NCBI GenBank assembly: GCA_014729705.1 | Contig: WJJK01000146.1 | Span: forward strand, 1 to 20,634 | Direction of reading: 5' to 3' | Length of the DNA: 20,634 bases | DNA from: Candidatus Altarchaeales archaeon | GTDB lineage: Archaea; Altiarchaeota; Altiarchaeia; IMC4; SCGC-AAA252-I15 | Shown: one piece after another, positions 7,811-15,321 of the stretch | How the letters are laid out: each line of letters opens with the position of its first letter | Numbering within the stretch: position 1 is the stretch's first letter | Made by a program: the position numbers and the translations under genes | Notes under the pieces: generated by a model | Database searches by the model: none | Seen by the model: only the letters and a program-made list of their open reading frames with translations | Told to the model about the DNA's origin: nothing

Positions 7811-8974
7811 ATGGAAAACCAAGACATTGATATCACAGACATACTCGGTAAAAACCCTCAAGAAGAGTCATCAGTTTCGGTAAAAGATGCTCCTGTGCAT
7901 AATGAGAGCGAGCCAAATCTTGATGAGATCCTTCAAAGGGTTAAGAAATGGGATACGGGGGCACTTGATTTGCCTCTTGATTTGAATGACGTGTCTTTTG
8001 TTGCTAGTGATGAAGACATGTATTTGGAGTTTAAGCCCGATGTGCCTGGCTACTCGAAGAGCATGTTTTTCAAAGCGGATCCAGAGAATAATACTGATGC
8101 AAGGATAACGCACGCACAGAAGCAATTTTGTAAGATGGTAGGTGTCCCTCATGGATTCTTTATGGCTAACCGCCCAAGTTTGCGTATGAAGATGGTAGAG
8201 ACTTGGCAATCGGGTCTTATTAGTGACGAAGATATAGGTGAGAACTGTATCGTGCGTTTACGAGATTGTGCGGAGTCATCCATCATCCGTGCGTTTCTCC
8301 CTGTGAATGCGGTACCCCTTAAGAATAGTGTGTTGCTGGACCTGGTTAAGGACACCGTGCCTGATGTACACGTTGAATTCGTCCGAGGGGACGAATTAGA
8401 CGACCTTGTTTTTCATGGTCGCTTTTTCTTTGATCAAGAAGTTGACTGTGCGGGACTTTCGGTGTGCGCCGGTTTTTCTCTCATGTCTTCAGAACTTGGT
8501 GCGACTCCATTACAGGTTGAGGCTTTGCTCCACATAAACAACTCGAACCTGTCATTCGTCGCTTCTTATGGAGGAGAGAGTTACTTCAAAACTAATTATA
8601 AAGGTATACAGCACGACGAAATAACGAAGATGCTCCCAGGGATGATACGGCGTATCAAGGATCAACTTCCGGTATACATCGCTAGTGTCGTGGCACGGTC
8701 TACGTCTGATGGGTCGTTCATGCCAAAGCTTGAGTGTACGAAATTCAATAGGAGTAAGGGTCTCCCTGCGAAGTTTAAACGTGCTTTGTTTCATGAGGTA
8801 CATGAAAACGAGTCAGAGATAGGCACACCTTGGGATTTTGCGCGGACTATTGTGTCCGTCGCTGAGGCGTTTGATAGTACTAAACGTCTTGCTATAGAGC
8901 GTGCCGCGGGAAAGTATCTTGGTATGGTTTACAGCAAAGCGGCTCGTAACGGGCCAGATGAATCGGAGGGCTGA
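7811..8974 (+). CDS. Conserved-looking phage protein, possibly DUF932-like
   Basis: This 387-residue protein is not firmly recognised. ATG 7811 is preferred over TTG 7802; neither has a Shine-Dalgarno sequence, unlike nearly every other gene here. The first 45 residues are acidic and probably disordered (DITDILGKNPQEESS onward). The rest is a mixed alpha/beta domain with FCKMVGVPHGFFMAN, CIVRLRDCAESSIIRAFLP, FHGRFFFDQEVDCAG and a C-terminal helical segment ending in YLGMVYSKAARNG. The order of elements, a short helix, an R-rich strand and a VNAVPL segment, recalls DUF932 phage/plasmid proteins, but I cannot confirm this. It has its own possible promoter and is followed by a gene overlapping its stop by one base. 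Its position among replication genes suggests a DNA-related role, which is inference only. Confidence 0.65.
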   Translation: MENQDIDITDILGKNPQEESSVSVKDAPVHNESEPNLDEILQRVKKWDTGALDLPLDLNDVSFVASDEDMYLEFKPDVPGYSKSMFFKADPENNTDARITHAQKQFCKMVGVPHGFFMANRPSLRMKMVETWQSGLISDEDIGENCIVRLRDCAESSIIRAFLPVNAVPLKNSVLLDLVKDTVPDVHVEFVRGDELDDLVFHGRFFFDQEVDCAGLSVCAGFSLMSSELGATPLQVEALLHINNSNLSFVASYGGESYFKTNYKGIQHDEITKMLPGMIRRIKDQLPVYIASVVARSTSDGSFMPKLECTKFNRSKGLPAKFKRALFHEVHENESEIGTPWDFARTIVSVAEAFDSTKRLAIERAAGKYLGMVYSKAARNGPDESEG

Positions 8975-9495
8975 TGGCGGACAAAAAGTATATCACAGAT
9001 CTTATTGACCCGGCTCTTTTTAAGGACCTCTTGAAACAGATACAAGACTCAAGAAAAGTCATTGAGAGTAGAAAACTTACCGATATCGATGGCGTGGAGT
9101 ATGGCTCTGTCGAACACATTGATAAGGATAAGAGTGTTAAGTATACTATCCGTGGCGTGCATGTGCCGATGGATAAGATATTTAAGTATGCTAGAGGTAA
9201 CTGCAATACATGTAACTCTAAGGGCTACACGGTAGTGCATATCGATAAGAAGTACGTAAAAGAGCCGGGAGACTATGTTCTTGTATCCTCGGAGCCTGTT
9301 GATGGTCTCAGCAAAGAGGAGATGGGTATCTGGCGGGAAAAGATGGCGCGTGAGAAAGCTTGGCGCGCAATGCTCCCCTGCCAGTGTGCTCTGAAAAAAG
9401 CTTTGAAGAAAGAGCCCGATCTTTATGCCAACGAACTGGGTAATATAATAGTACGTATAGAATACGAGGAAGTACCCCTCGATGAAGGAGCATAG
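8974..9495 (+). CDS. Small Zn-binding protein with split CxxC/CxC motif, unknown function
   Basis: The ATG overlaps the previous stop by one base (TGATG), with GGAGGG 3 nt upstream, giving strong coupled translation. The 173-residue product has an N-terminal helix rich in Asp/Lys, then CNTCNSKGYTV (C77, C80) and LPCQCALKK (C136, C138). This CxxC-x3-G ... PCxC pattern is the same kind of half-DnaJ-like zinc site seen in the loader-like protein encoded at 967-1677, but with a longer spacer between the two cysteine pairs. No ATPase motif is visible. It ends 1 nt before the ligase start. It might bind a nucleic-acid or protein partner through the zinc module; I do not assign a function. Confidence 0.75.
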   Translation: MADKKYITDLIDPALFKDLLKQIQDSRKVIESRKLTDIDGVEYGSVEHIDKDKSVKYTIRGVHVPMDKIFKYARGNCNTCNSKGYTVVHIDKKYVKEPGDYVLVSSEPVDGLSKEEMGIWREKMAREKAWRAMLPCQCALKKALKKEPDLYANELGNIIVRIEYEEVPLDEGA

Positions 9496-9496
9496 T

Positions 9497-11473
9497 ATGA
9501 AAATCTCCGCCGACCTTCAGAAGAAGATTGATTTACTCGACAGGTATGACCACGCTTATTATAATGATAAGCCCCTGATATGTGATGTGGCATATGACCT
9601 TCTAAAGGATTCTGTCCTGCGGGCGCTCCCTCCGAGTCATCCACGACTTGCGAAGGTCGGGCACGAAGTTAGTAGTGCGTGGCCAAAAGTGAAGCATAGT
9701 ATCTTCATGGGCTCTCAGAATAAGGTGTCTACAGAGGATGCTATACGTGCTTGGGTGAAATCAGTAGAACAAAAGCTTGGTGTGAAAAAGCCCCTGTTTA
9801 TTTTACAGCATAAGATCGATGGTTTTTCTCTGGAAATGGAGTACCTAAATGGACGCCTGAAAAAAGGGGTGACTCGAGGTAATGGGATAGTGGGGGAAGA
9901 TATCACACCAAATGTGAAGTTATTTAGACAGGTCCCCCAAGTGTTACCTATCCAGAGGCATGTTACCGCTCGAGGAGAGGGTGTCATTTTTAAGGATGAT
10001 TTTGATGCGATACAAAAAGAGACGGGTGATCGCTATAAAAACCCCCGGAATGCTGCCAGTGGTATTAGCAGGAGACTTGACGGCTCTTATAGCAAATATA
10101 TTCGCGTCATAGCTTATGACGTCAACGCTAAGGTGAAGACTGAACTTGAGAAGGTACAGGCTCTTAAGAAGCTAGGATTCCGACACGTACAGACGTATAA
10201 GTGTCGTGATATAGATGAAATACTTAAGGTTTATCGTACGTATAAAGCTGGTAAGAGAGAAAAACTCCCTTACGCGGTTGATGGGCTCGTGTTGAAGCTC
10301 GACAGCATCGAGCTTCAGGAGCGTATGGGTGTCTCGCACAATAGACCCGACGGTCAAATAGCTCTGAAGTTTGAGTCTGATCAAGCTTTGACTACGATTA
10401 AGGATATCACATATCAAGTGGGTCGTACCGGTAAGATAACGCCTGTCGCTTTACTGGAACCTGTGGATCTAATGGGAAGCACAGTACAGAAGGCTACTCT
10501 TCATAATTTCGCGTATATCGAAGAAAAGTTTATAGGTATAGGGGCTGAGGTAACCTTAGAGAAGAAGGGCGATATTATACCCCAGGTAGTAGATATCGTG
10601 TCTCCCGGGGACGACTATGTACGCCCTGATAAGTGTCCTTCGTGTGGGGGTCCTCTTATAGACGATGATACGAACTTCTGGTGTATGAACATACCGTGCC
10701 GGGAAAGAGATATAAATCGGATCATATACTGGATACGTACTCTTGATATGAAGGGTTTTTCGAAGAGCTTTGTAGAGAAACTCTGGGATATGGAAAAGGT
10801 AAGGTCTGTAGCCGATCTCTATCGCCTTAAGCCGGATGACTTGACGGCTATAGATGGGATAGGTGCATCGACTATCAAGTCCTTTTTTAAGACTCTTGAG
10901 TCAACATCAGAAATGTACATGGAAAAGTTCATCACAGCTCTCGGTATCCCAACATGCTCAAAGTCCACCGCAGCAGCCCTTGTACATAATTTTGGGGGTG
11001 ACTGGGACAAAATATCAAGCGTGCCCTCCGATGAACTCGCAAAGCTTTCTGGATTCGGGAAGACTTCGGCGGAGTCTGTGTGTAGTGGTATAAAAGAAGT
11101 TTCTTCGATGGCTGAGGATCTGTTACAAGTCATACGTATCAAACAAAAGAAACAGGGTGTTCTTACAGGGAAGTCTTTTTGTGTTACGGGGTCTCTGACT
11201 TCTATGAGCCGAAAAGAATTTCAGGATTTCGTTGTAGAAAATGGGGGCGTATCAAAAAGCGGAGTATCTTCCGATCTGACGTATCTTGTTACGAACGACC
11301 CGACTAGCGGCTCTGGAAAAAACGCCAAGGCTAAGAAGCTCGGGGTAGAAGTTATCACAGAGGATCAGTTTTTTGAGCTCGTAGGAGTAAAACCTGAGAC
11401 CTCAAAAGATGAATCAGTCGGTGAGGATACTGATGGTGTTCAGATGGTATCAGAAAATTTATTTGGGAGCTGA
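9497..11473 (+). CDS. ligA: NAD+-dependent DNA ligase, full-length LigA type
   Basis: This enzyme seals nicks using NAD+, giving AMP and NMN, and would join Okazaki fragments. ATG 9497 is chosen because GGAG lies 6 nt upstream; ATG 9482 would overlap the previous gene and lacks a site. All domains of bacterial LigA are present in 658 residues. They are the Ia NAD-binding domain (YDHAYYNDKPLICDVAYDLL), the adenylation domain with HKIDGF (nucleophile K106) plus TRGNGIVGEDI and RNAASGISRR, and an OB fold (YQVGRTGKITPVA). Next come a Zn finger with CPSCGG then two more Cys at about 379-402, helix-hairpin-helix repeats (IDGIGASTIKSF, LSGFGKTSAESV), and a C-terminal BRCT domain (GKSFCVTGSL, about 557-635). 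A short acidic tail follows. The length matches cellular LigA, whereas many phage ligases are shorter. Confidence 0.96.
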   Translation: MKISADLQKKIDLLDRYDHAYYNDKPLICDVAYDLLKDSVLRALPPSHPRLAKVGHEVSSAWPKVKHSIFMGSQNKVSTEDAIRAWVKSVEQKLGVKKPLFILQHKIDGFSLEMEYLNGRLKKGVTRGNGIVGEDITPNVKLFRQVPQVLPIQRHVTARGEGVIFKDDFDAIQKETGDRYKNPRNAASGISRRLDGSYSKYIRVIAYDVNAKVKTELEKVQALKKLGFRHVQTYKCRDIDEILKVYRTYKAGKREKLPYAVDGLVLKLDSIELQERMGVSHNRPDGQIALKFESDQALTTIKDITYQVGRTGKITPVALLEPVDLMGSTVQKATLHNFAYIEEKFIGIGAEVTLEKKGDIIPQVVDIVSPGDDYVRPDKCPSCGGPLIDDDTNFWCMNIPCRERDINRIIYWIRTLDMKGFSKSFVEKLWDMEKVRSVADLYRLKPDDLTAIDGIGASTIKSFFKTLESTSEMYMEKFITALGIPTCSKSTAAALVHNFGGDWDKISSVPSDELAKLSGFGKTSAESVCSGIKEVSSMAEDLLQVIRIKQKKQGVLTGKSFCVTGSLTSMSRKEFQDFVVENGGVSKSGVSSDLTYLVTNDPTSGSGKNAKAKKLGVEVITEDQFFELVGVKPETSKDESVGEDTDGVQMVSENLFGS

Positions 11474-11476
11474 TTA

Positions 11477-12013
11477 GTGCAGAGAAGAATGTCCAACAAA
11501 ATAACGGTCACACCATCTGAGATAGAGTCTGAAACTTGGAAGAGGTCTGAAGAGACTCTTTATACGTTGCAGAAAAAGCTCTATGTTGAGTGCTCTTGTG
11601 AGCACTCGCAACACATAGCTCGCGTTATGCTGCAGATGGAAGTAACACACCCTAATGATAGCGATAGGGCGTATGTCAGTTCTGATGATGTGTTTTTTGA
11701 GTTCAATCTTACAGAAGCCCTGGATCCTGCATATGATACACCGTTTGATTGTTATGTGCGTCAGGACCCCTGGGAGAAGATGACGCGCCCTTTTGTTCGC
11801 TGGTATCGACGTGTAAAAGCCGCACTCGACCTGCTTAGGGGAAAACCTGTACATTTCTCTACAGATTTAATGCTTTCTTTCGATGGAGCCCAGGAGCTTG
11901 CACATCGTATAAACGAAGCGGTTACAGATTTGGAGAACAAAATAGATGTTCAAGCTGAATGCGATCACAAAGATCCAGAGGATCATAAGACAACTAGCGA
12001 CGGACCATCCTGA
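11477..12013 (+). CDS. Hypothetical protein (178 aa)
   Basis: The GTG start at 11477 is favoured because GGGAG lies 7 nt upstream (within the ligase end); ATG 11489 has no well-spaced site. The product begins MQRRMSNKITVTP, has a Cys/His cluster CSCEHSQH near residue 40 that might bind metal, a Trp/Arg-rich basic segment (RPFVRWYRRVKAALDLLRG), and ends with a helix and an acidic, His-rich tail. No signal peptide or membrane helix is seen. It lies 3 nt after the ligase stop and overlaps the next gene by 68 nt. I do not recognise a family. Confidence 0.6.
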   Translation: MQRRMSNKITVTPSEIESETWKRSEETLYTLQKKLYVECSCEHSQHIARVMLQMEVTHPNDSDRAYVSSDDVFFEFNLTEALDPAYDTPFDCYVRQDPWEKMTRPFVRWYRRVKAALDLLRGKPVHFSTDLMLSFDGAQELAHRINEAVTDLENKIDVQAECDHKDPEDHKTTSDGPS

Positions 12014-12263
12014 GCTAGTTGTCTATGCTAAAACGGATCAAATAGTCTATATAAGAGCCCTCGTACCTATACTACGTGAGGAGTTCTCTGACTACGAATT
12101 GGATGTGTTCATAGAACTTTCCGCTACTGAACTCTCAGACAAAGGCTCGATGACGTACCGTACAGCCCACGCTTATTTCAAGATGGTTTTCAAATATGGC
12201 ATTGACCCTACTTTTTTTGGCCTAAAGGGAATGAGAGGAGACGATGACAATGATTCAACTTAA
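11946..12263 (+). CDS. Hypothetical protein (105 aa), overlapping gene
   Basis: The only ATG that keeps the full frame is at 11946, with GGAG 10 nt upstream; the gene overlaps its predecessor by 68 nt and its successor by 20 nt. The protein is mostly helical: a basic N-terminus (LNAITKIQRIIRQLA), a middle containing IYIRALVPILREEF-type residues, and MTYRTAHAYFKMVFKYGI near the end, then a Gly/Asp tail. The start is uncertain because the long overlap is unusual; a non-ATG start near 11990-12010 cannot be excluded. No function is assigned. Confidence 0.55.
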   Translation: MFKLNAITKIQRIIRQLATDHPELVVYAKTDQIVYIRALVPILREEFSDYELDVFIELSATELSDKGSMTYRTAHAYFKMVFKYGIDPTFFGLKGMRGDDDNDST

Positions 12264-13176
12264 GAATCTAGAGGTATCAAATCGTAATGTACGCCAACTC
12301 CGCGACGATGAGGATGTTGAGGGGCTTGCGAAATCAATTGTAAATCGTAAACTGATTAGTAAAATCGTGCTGCGCCCCTCACGAGCCAGTGACGGCACCG
12401 TGATCGACAATAAATATGAAGTTGTCGCCGGACAACGTAGATACATGGCTCTCGTGAAGATACACGGAGAGGATTACATACTTCCTGAAGACGACTACAT
12501 ATATATCGAGGATTTGGATGACAAAGAGGCTTTCCTTCTTTCCCTCGAGGAAAATGTGTACCGGAAGGATCTCACGCCCATGGAGCTTAATAAGGCTGCC
12601 GTAGAGCTTAATCACATGGGTTTTAAGGATAAAGAGGTAGCTGAGCGCCTCAATGTCACCCCTCACCGCTTAAAACGGCTGTATGTCCTATCACAGGATA
12701 AGAATCGTATACCTCCTGCTGCTATAGAAGAGCTGCAGAAGCCTCGAGAAGAATCCAAATTCACGGATGCTCACTGGCAGAAGCTTCGAAATATCGATGA
12801 TGAGCAAGTCGTGAAGGATGTGGTGGATTTTATCATAGATAAGGAATGTCCTCCACGAGACGTCCCTACAGTAGTAAAAGGTGTTGAGAAGCGCTTGGGT
12901 GTTGAAAAAGGCCCGTTAAAAGAATCTTCTTCATCTACATCTTCTCCTGTAGATGATGGGGCTCCCCCGAATCCTGGCGGACCTATTAAGTACAGTCATA
13001 AGGGCGAGCTTATCATGGAAGAGTACGCCGACGAAAAGGTTTTTCGTATCTATGGTAAGGAAGAGGAAGAAAAAGTCGATGTTGAGCACTATATGGAGTA
13101 TCTACGGCATCCAGCTAAATTCAGGTGTTTTGTGGATTTTAAGCTCACGGTAAAGCCTCAAATGGACAGCGATTAA
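12244..13176 (+). CDS. ParB-like DNA-binding protein
   Basis: GAGGAG lies just upstream of ATG 12244 and 9 nt before ATG 12250, so either may start translation. The 310-residue protein opens with a ParB N-terminal domain: IQLKNLEVSNRNVRQL, the VVAGQRRYMAL box (R-R as in the GERR motif of ParB CTPases) and LEENVYRKDLTPMELNKA. A helix-turn-helix follows (DKEVAERLNVTPHRLKRLY, about 130-150). After a Ser/Pro/Gly-rich linker at about 222-245 comes an unfamiliar C-terminal domain with an acidic run (GKEEEEKVDVEH). Cellular ParB loads on parS and works with ParA; no ParA is encoded in this window. In lytic phages such proteins are usually thought to regulate transcription or organise replication. 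It is the last gene of the replication operon. Confidence 0.85.
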   Translation: MTMIQLKNLEVSNRNVRQLRDDEDVEGLAKSIVNRKLISKIVLRPSRASDGTVIDNKYEVVAGQRRYMALVKIHGEDYILPEDDYIYIEDLDDKEAFLLSLEENVYRKDLTPMELNKAAVELNHMGFKDKEVAERLNVTPHRLKRLYVLSQDKNRIPPAAIEELQKPREESKFTDAHWQKLRNIDDEQVVKDVVDFIIDKECPPRDVPTVVKGVEKRLGVEKGPLKESSSSTSSPVDDGAPPNPGGPIKYSHKGELIMEEYADEKVFRIYGKEEEEKVDVEHYMEYLRHPAKFRCFVDFKLTVKPQMDSD

Positions 13177-13205
13177 AGAATCGTGAGGATTAAAGTAAGG
13201 ATGAG

Positions 13206-13241
13206 GGAGTCGGGGGCCGTTGTCTCTGACTCCTATTTTAT
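13206..13241 (+). terminator. Weak intrinsic terminator after the replication operon
   Basis: GGAGTC (13206-13211) pairs with GACTCC (13228-13233) across a 16-nt loop, followed by TATTTTAT. It lies 30 nt after the ParB-like gene. The stem is only 6 bp, so termination may be partial. The rest of 13177-13409 has no gene; an ATATCTC/GAGATAT pair (about 13284 and 13363) is the only other symmetry noted, and no convincing promoter is seen. Confidence 0.45.
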
Positions 13242-13409
13242 GTGGTAAGAAGTTATTCAAGAAGCAAAATTTAGAAAGAGCAGGATATCTCATTACAGGT
13301 CCTCAATGTCCATGTTGAATCAAAATATAGAACCGTTAAGGATAATAATCTCTTTATACTCTGAGATATACACATAGTTGAATCTGACAGGTGCTATAAG
13401 GAGATACCC

Positions 13410-14711
13410 ATGGCAGACCTTTCTAATTTTACGTCCTCTGGTACGACATATGACTTCTCAAAAGGCCCTAAGAGCATATATTATGCTCAAGGCGATGAGG
13501 ACCTGTTTGGGATTATACTTAATGTCCCCCAGACGGATGATGACGATGAATGGGGTGGTACGGAAAGAATTGCGCTAGAGCGCATCTCAGATAAACTCGG
13601 AGACCTTCAAAAGTCTGTGGAAGACCCCTATGGGTCTGGCACGAACGGTCTCTTGAATCGGGTGACTGCTCTCGAGGGTATAGTCGATACGTCTACTCCT
13701 AAAGTCACTCTGGGTAATGTGACTATCAATGGGAGTACAGATCAGATTACTATAGGAAGCGGCATGACGCTGACTTCCTCTGGTTTGACCCTGGGGGATT
13801 TTAGCCTTTCACTGGCTAATCCTACCTCGTATTTGATAGATTTTAAGGATGTCAGTCTTTATATGACTGACACAGGGGCTACAAAACAGTTCCAGATTAG
13901 TGTGGGCTCTACTTCATATATCTTTACTGAGACACAGCTCACACTTTCTCAGTTGAATCTGTCTGGAGATTTGACTGTCACAGGTGACATCACAGGCACA
14001 AATATACAAGCTACAGGTAACATCCATGGTGCTACGGTTTGTGGTGATGACCTCTCTACCTTCAATAACATGAAGATACAGGGGGACTTCCAGAATAATA
14101 TAGTGCCAAGGTCTTCCTCAACGTATAATATAGGTACTCCGGCACTTCGCTGGAATGGTATCGCCGGTACGTCTCTAAATATATCAGGGGCCTCTACCCT
14201 TACAGGCACCATAACTGCAACAGATATTGATATTTCAGGGACTGCTACTGTTTCGGGTACGATAGATAGTGATCTCGTGCCCAGTGTAACTGCAACATAT
14301 GACCTTGGGTCAACTTCAGCTCGGTGGCAGGGTATCGCTGGAGTAGCCTTGAATCTTTCAGGTAATATTACAGCGACGGATCTGAATGTAAATGATATCA
14401 ACTGCCGTGATATTTTGATGCGCGATTTGATAGCTAACGATGTTACTATCTGTGGCTCGAATATCACAATAGATGGCGCGGCTATGGCCTCAAACGCTTC
14501 TATAGCGGTAACTGGAGCAAATATTACCTCAACTCAGTTGGTGCAGGGTGCTGTATTAGGGACTACTTCCTATGTATCATTGAGCACTACAACTGAACCA
14601 GCGGCACCCACAGCGCAGGCTTTCTTGTATTATAGGACCGGTGCTGGATCAGATACTAGTGTATTCCTTAAGGTGCCAGGAGGAACAGTTTTCGAAATTA
14701 AGTCTGTCTAA
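13410..14711 (+). CDS. Tail-fibre/structural protein with internal repeats
   Basis: AAGGAG lies 6 nt before the ATG. The 433-residue product is Ser/Thr/Gly/Ile-rich with short beta-strand periodicity (LTLGDFSLSL, LNLSGDLTVTGDITGTNI), typical of trimeric beta-rich fibres. Two copies of a tail-fibre motif, TYNIGTPALRWNGIAG and TYDLGSTSARWQGIAG, match the LGs-x-RW pattern common in phage tail fibres and spikes. The N-terminus (about 1-85) is acidic with a short coiled-coil-like helix (RIALERISDKLGDLQKS) and could anchor to the virion. The C-terminus (FLYYRTGAGSDTSVFLKVPG) resembles the terminal module of fibres or head decoration proteins. No enzymatic or carbohydrate-depolymerase motif is seen. 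It sits alone between replication genes and unknown genes rather than in an obvious tail module. It is probably a virion component; which one is unknown. Confidence 0.75.
   Translation: MADLSNFTSSGTTYDFSKGPKSIYYAQGDEDLFGIILNVPQTDDDDEWGGTERIALERISDKLGDLQKSVEDPYGSGTNGLLNRVTALEGIVDTSTPKVTLGNVTINGSTDQITIGSGMTLTSSGLTLGDFSLSLANPTSYLIDFKDVSLYMTDTGATKQFQISVGSTSYIFTETQLTLSQLNLSGDLTVTGDITGTNIQATGNIHGATVCGDDLSTFNNMKIQGDFQNNIVPRSSSTYNIGTPALRWNGIAGTSLNISGASTLTGTITATDIDISGTATVSGTIDSDLVPSVTATYDLGSTSARWQGIAGVALNLSGNITATDLNVNDINCRDILMRDLIANDVTICGSNITIDGAAMASNASIAVTGANITSTQLVQGAVLGTTSYVSLSTTTEPAAPTAQAFLYYRTGAGSDTSVFLKVPGGTVFEIKSV
14103..14363 (+). repeat. Two diverged coding repeats in the tail-fibre-like gene
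   Basis: Units starting at 14103 and 14277 (174 nt, 58 residues apart) each encode a 29-residue core beginning VP and ending L-N-x-S-G. By eye, 15 of 29 core residues are identical, including the TY, RW and GIAG positions. The DNA has diverged, so this is an old domain repeat rather than a recent duplication. Confidence 0.75.
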
Positions 14712-14732
14712 CATCATATATAGGAGATGCAC

Positions 14733-15155
14733 ATGGAAATCAAAATTAAAAATGGGATACTCATCCAGGAAGCATTCCTGGAGCACTACACAAAGCTACT
14801 TCAGCGCCAAATGCCCGCGAAGCTCTGTCTTGAGCTTAACCAAGCTTTAGATGAGATTATATCGCAGGCTTCCGTTGTAAAACGTACGCGTCTTGAAATT
14901 GCTAAGAAATACGGGGAGAAGAAGGAAGACGGTAGCCTTCTGACAGACGCAGCTGAAAATGTGCTTTTTCCCGACGAGGAAACGAAAGCAAAGTGCATGG
15001 GTGAAATTAATGAGATCCTCAATGAGACTCTTACCATTACCGTATCTAAGCCAGTTTCGATATATGAAGATGAAACGGCCACTCCGGATGAGCTAAGATT
15101 TCTTGGAGGTCTCATCGAAGTCATAGATAGACCAAAGGATAACGAACAAAAATAA
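14733..15155 (+). CDS. Small helical phage protein, possibly DUF1617-like
   Basis: AGGAG (14722-14726) directly abuts ATG 14727 but is ideally spaced (6 nt) from ATG 14733, so translation probably starts at 14733 (MEIKIKNG). The 140-residue protein has a long amphipathic N-terminal helix with LEHYTKLLQRQMPAK, then RLEIAKKYGEKKEDGS, and a C-terminal strand-helix (LTITVSKPVSIYED, then ELRFLGGLIEVID). The pattern of a helical hairpin, KYG followed by an acidic segment, and a hydrophobic strand recalls DUF1617 phage proteins, usually encoded in structural gene regions. I rate this match as suggestive only. It follows the fibre-like gene by 21 nt and probably shares its mRNA. Confidence 0.65.
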   Translation: MEIKIKNGILIQEAFLEHYTKLLQRQMPAKLCLELNQALDEIISQASVVKRTRLEIAKKYGEKKEDGSLLTDAAENVLFPDEETKAKCMGEINEILNETLTITVSKPVSIYEDETATPDELRFLGGLIEVIDRPKDNEQK

Positions 15156-15164
15156 AATAAGAAT

Positions 15165-15190
15165 CTAGGGTTGACAGCGGTCGACTCTAG
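15165..15190. promoter_or_regulatory. Inverted repeat over the -35 of the 15171 promoter (candidate operator)
   Basis: CTAGGGTTGAC (15165-15175) and GTCGACTCTAG (15180-15190) form an 11-bp inverted repeat around AGCG, with 9 of 11 matches and two G-T pairs. It covers the -35 hexamer and most of the spacer, so a dimeric repressor or activator bound here would control the promoter. Confidence 0.45.
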
Positions 15191-15199
15191 TGGTATATT
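15171..15199 (+). promoter_or_regulatory. Strong sigma-70-type promoter
   Basis: TTGACA (15171-15176), a 17-nt spacer and TATATT (15194-15199) give a near-consensus promoter in the gap before the 15322 gene. Transcription would start near 15206, leaving a leader of about 115 nt. Confidence 0.8.
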
Positions 15200-15206
15200 A
15201 AAATCT

Positions 15207-15321
15207 GTCTAGCTAGACAAAGGGCGAGCATGCAGCCTTAAACGCATGCACGGGAGAGCCTCCGGATTTAGGGCTCAAGAACCGGTAGCTGTGACACGCT
15301 ACCATAACATAGGAGAGACTT
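15207..15321 (+). ncRNA. Structured 5' leader RNA (candidate cis-regulatory element)
   Basis: The leader begins with a 12-nt palindrome GTCTAGCTAGAC (15207-15218). Next come GCATGC at 15228 and 15244, which can pair as a stem with a 10-nt loop. A hairpin follows with GAGCC (15256-15260) and GGCTC (15272-15276), whose loop carries CCGG. A last hairpin pairs GGTAGC (15284-15289) with GCTACC (15298-15303), just before the AGGAGAG ribosome site at 15311. The loop CCGG can pair with CCGG at 15282-15285, forming a pseudoknot that would exclude the last hairpin. Two alternative folds next to a ribosome site suggest regulation, but no known riboswitch class is recognised. Confidence 0.5.
15230..15241 (+). 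other. Possible three-codon leader minigene (Met-Gln-Pro-stop)
   Basis: AAAGGG (15219-15224) lies 5 nt before ATG CAG CCT TAA. The mini-ORF sits in the first hairpin of the leader RNA. Such minigenes can modulate translation by ribosome pausing or peptidyl-tRNA drop-off; here this is only a possibility, and chance occurrence is quite likely. Confidence 0.25.

Noticed and set aside
13949..14467. Long leftward open frame inside the tail-fibre-like gene
   Set aside because: It lies wholly opposite a gene with clear motifs and ribosome site, and its translation shows no recognisable domain.
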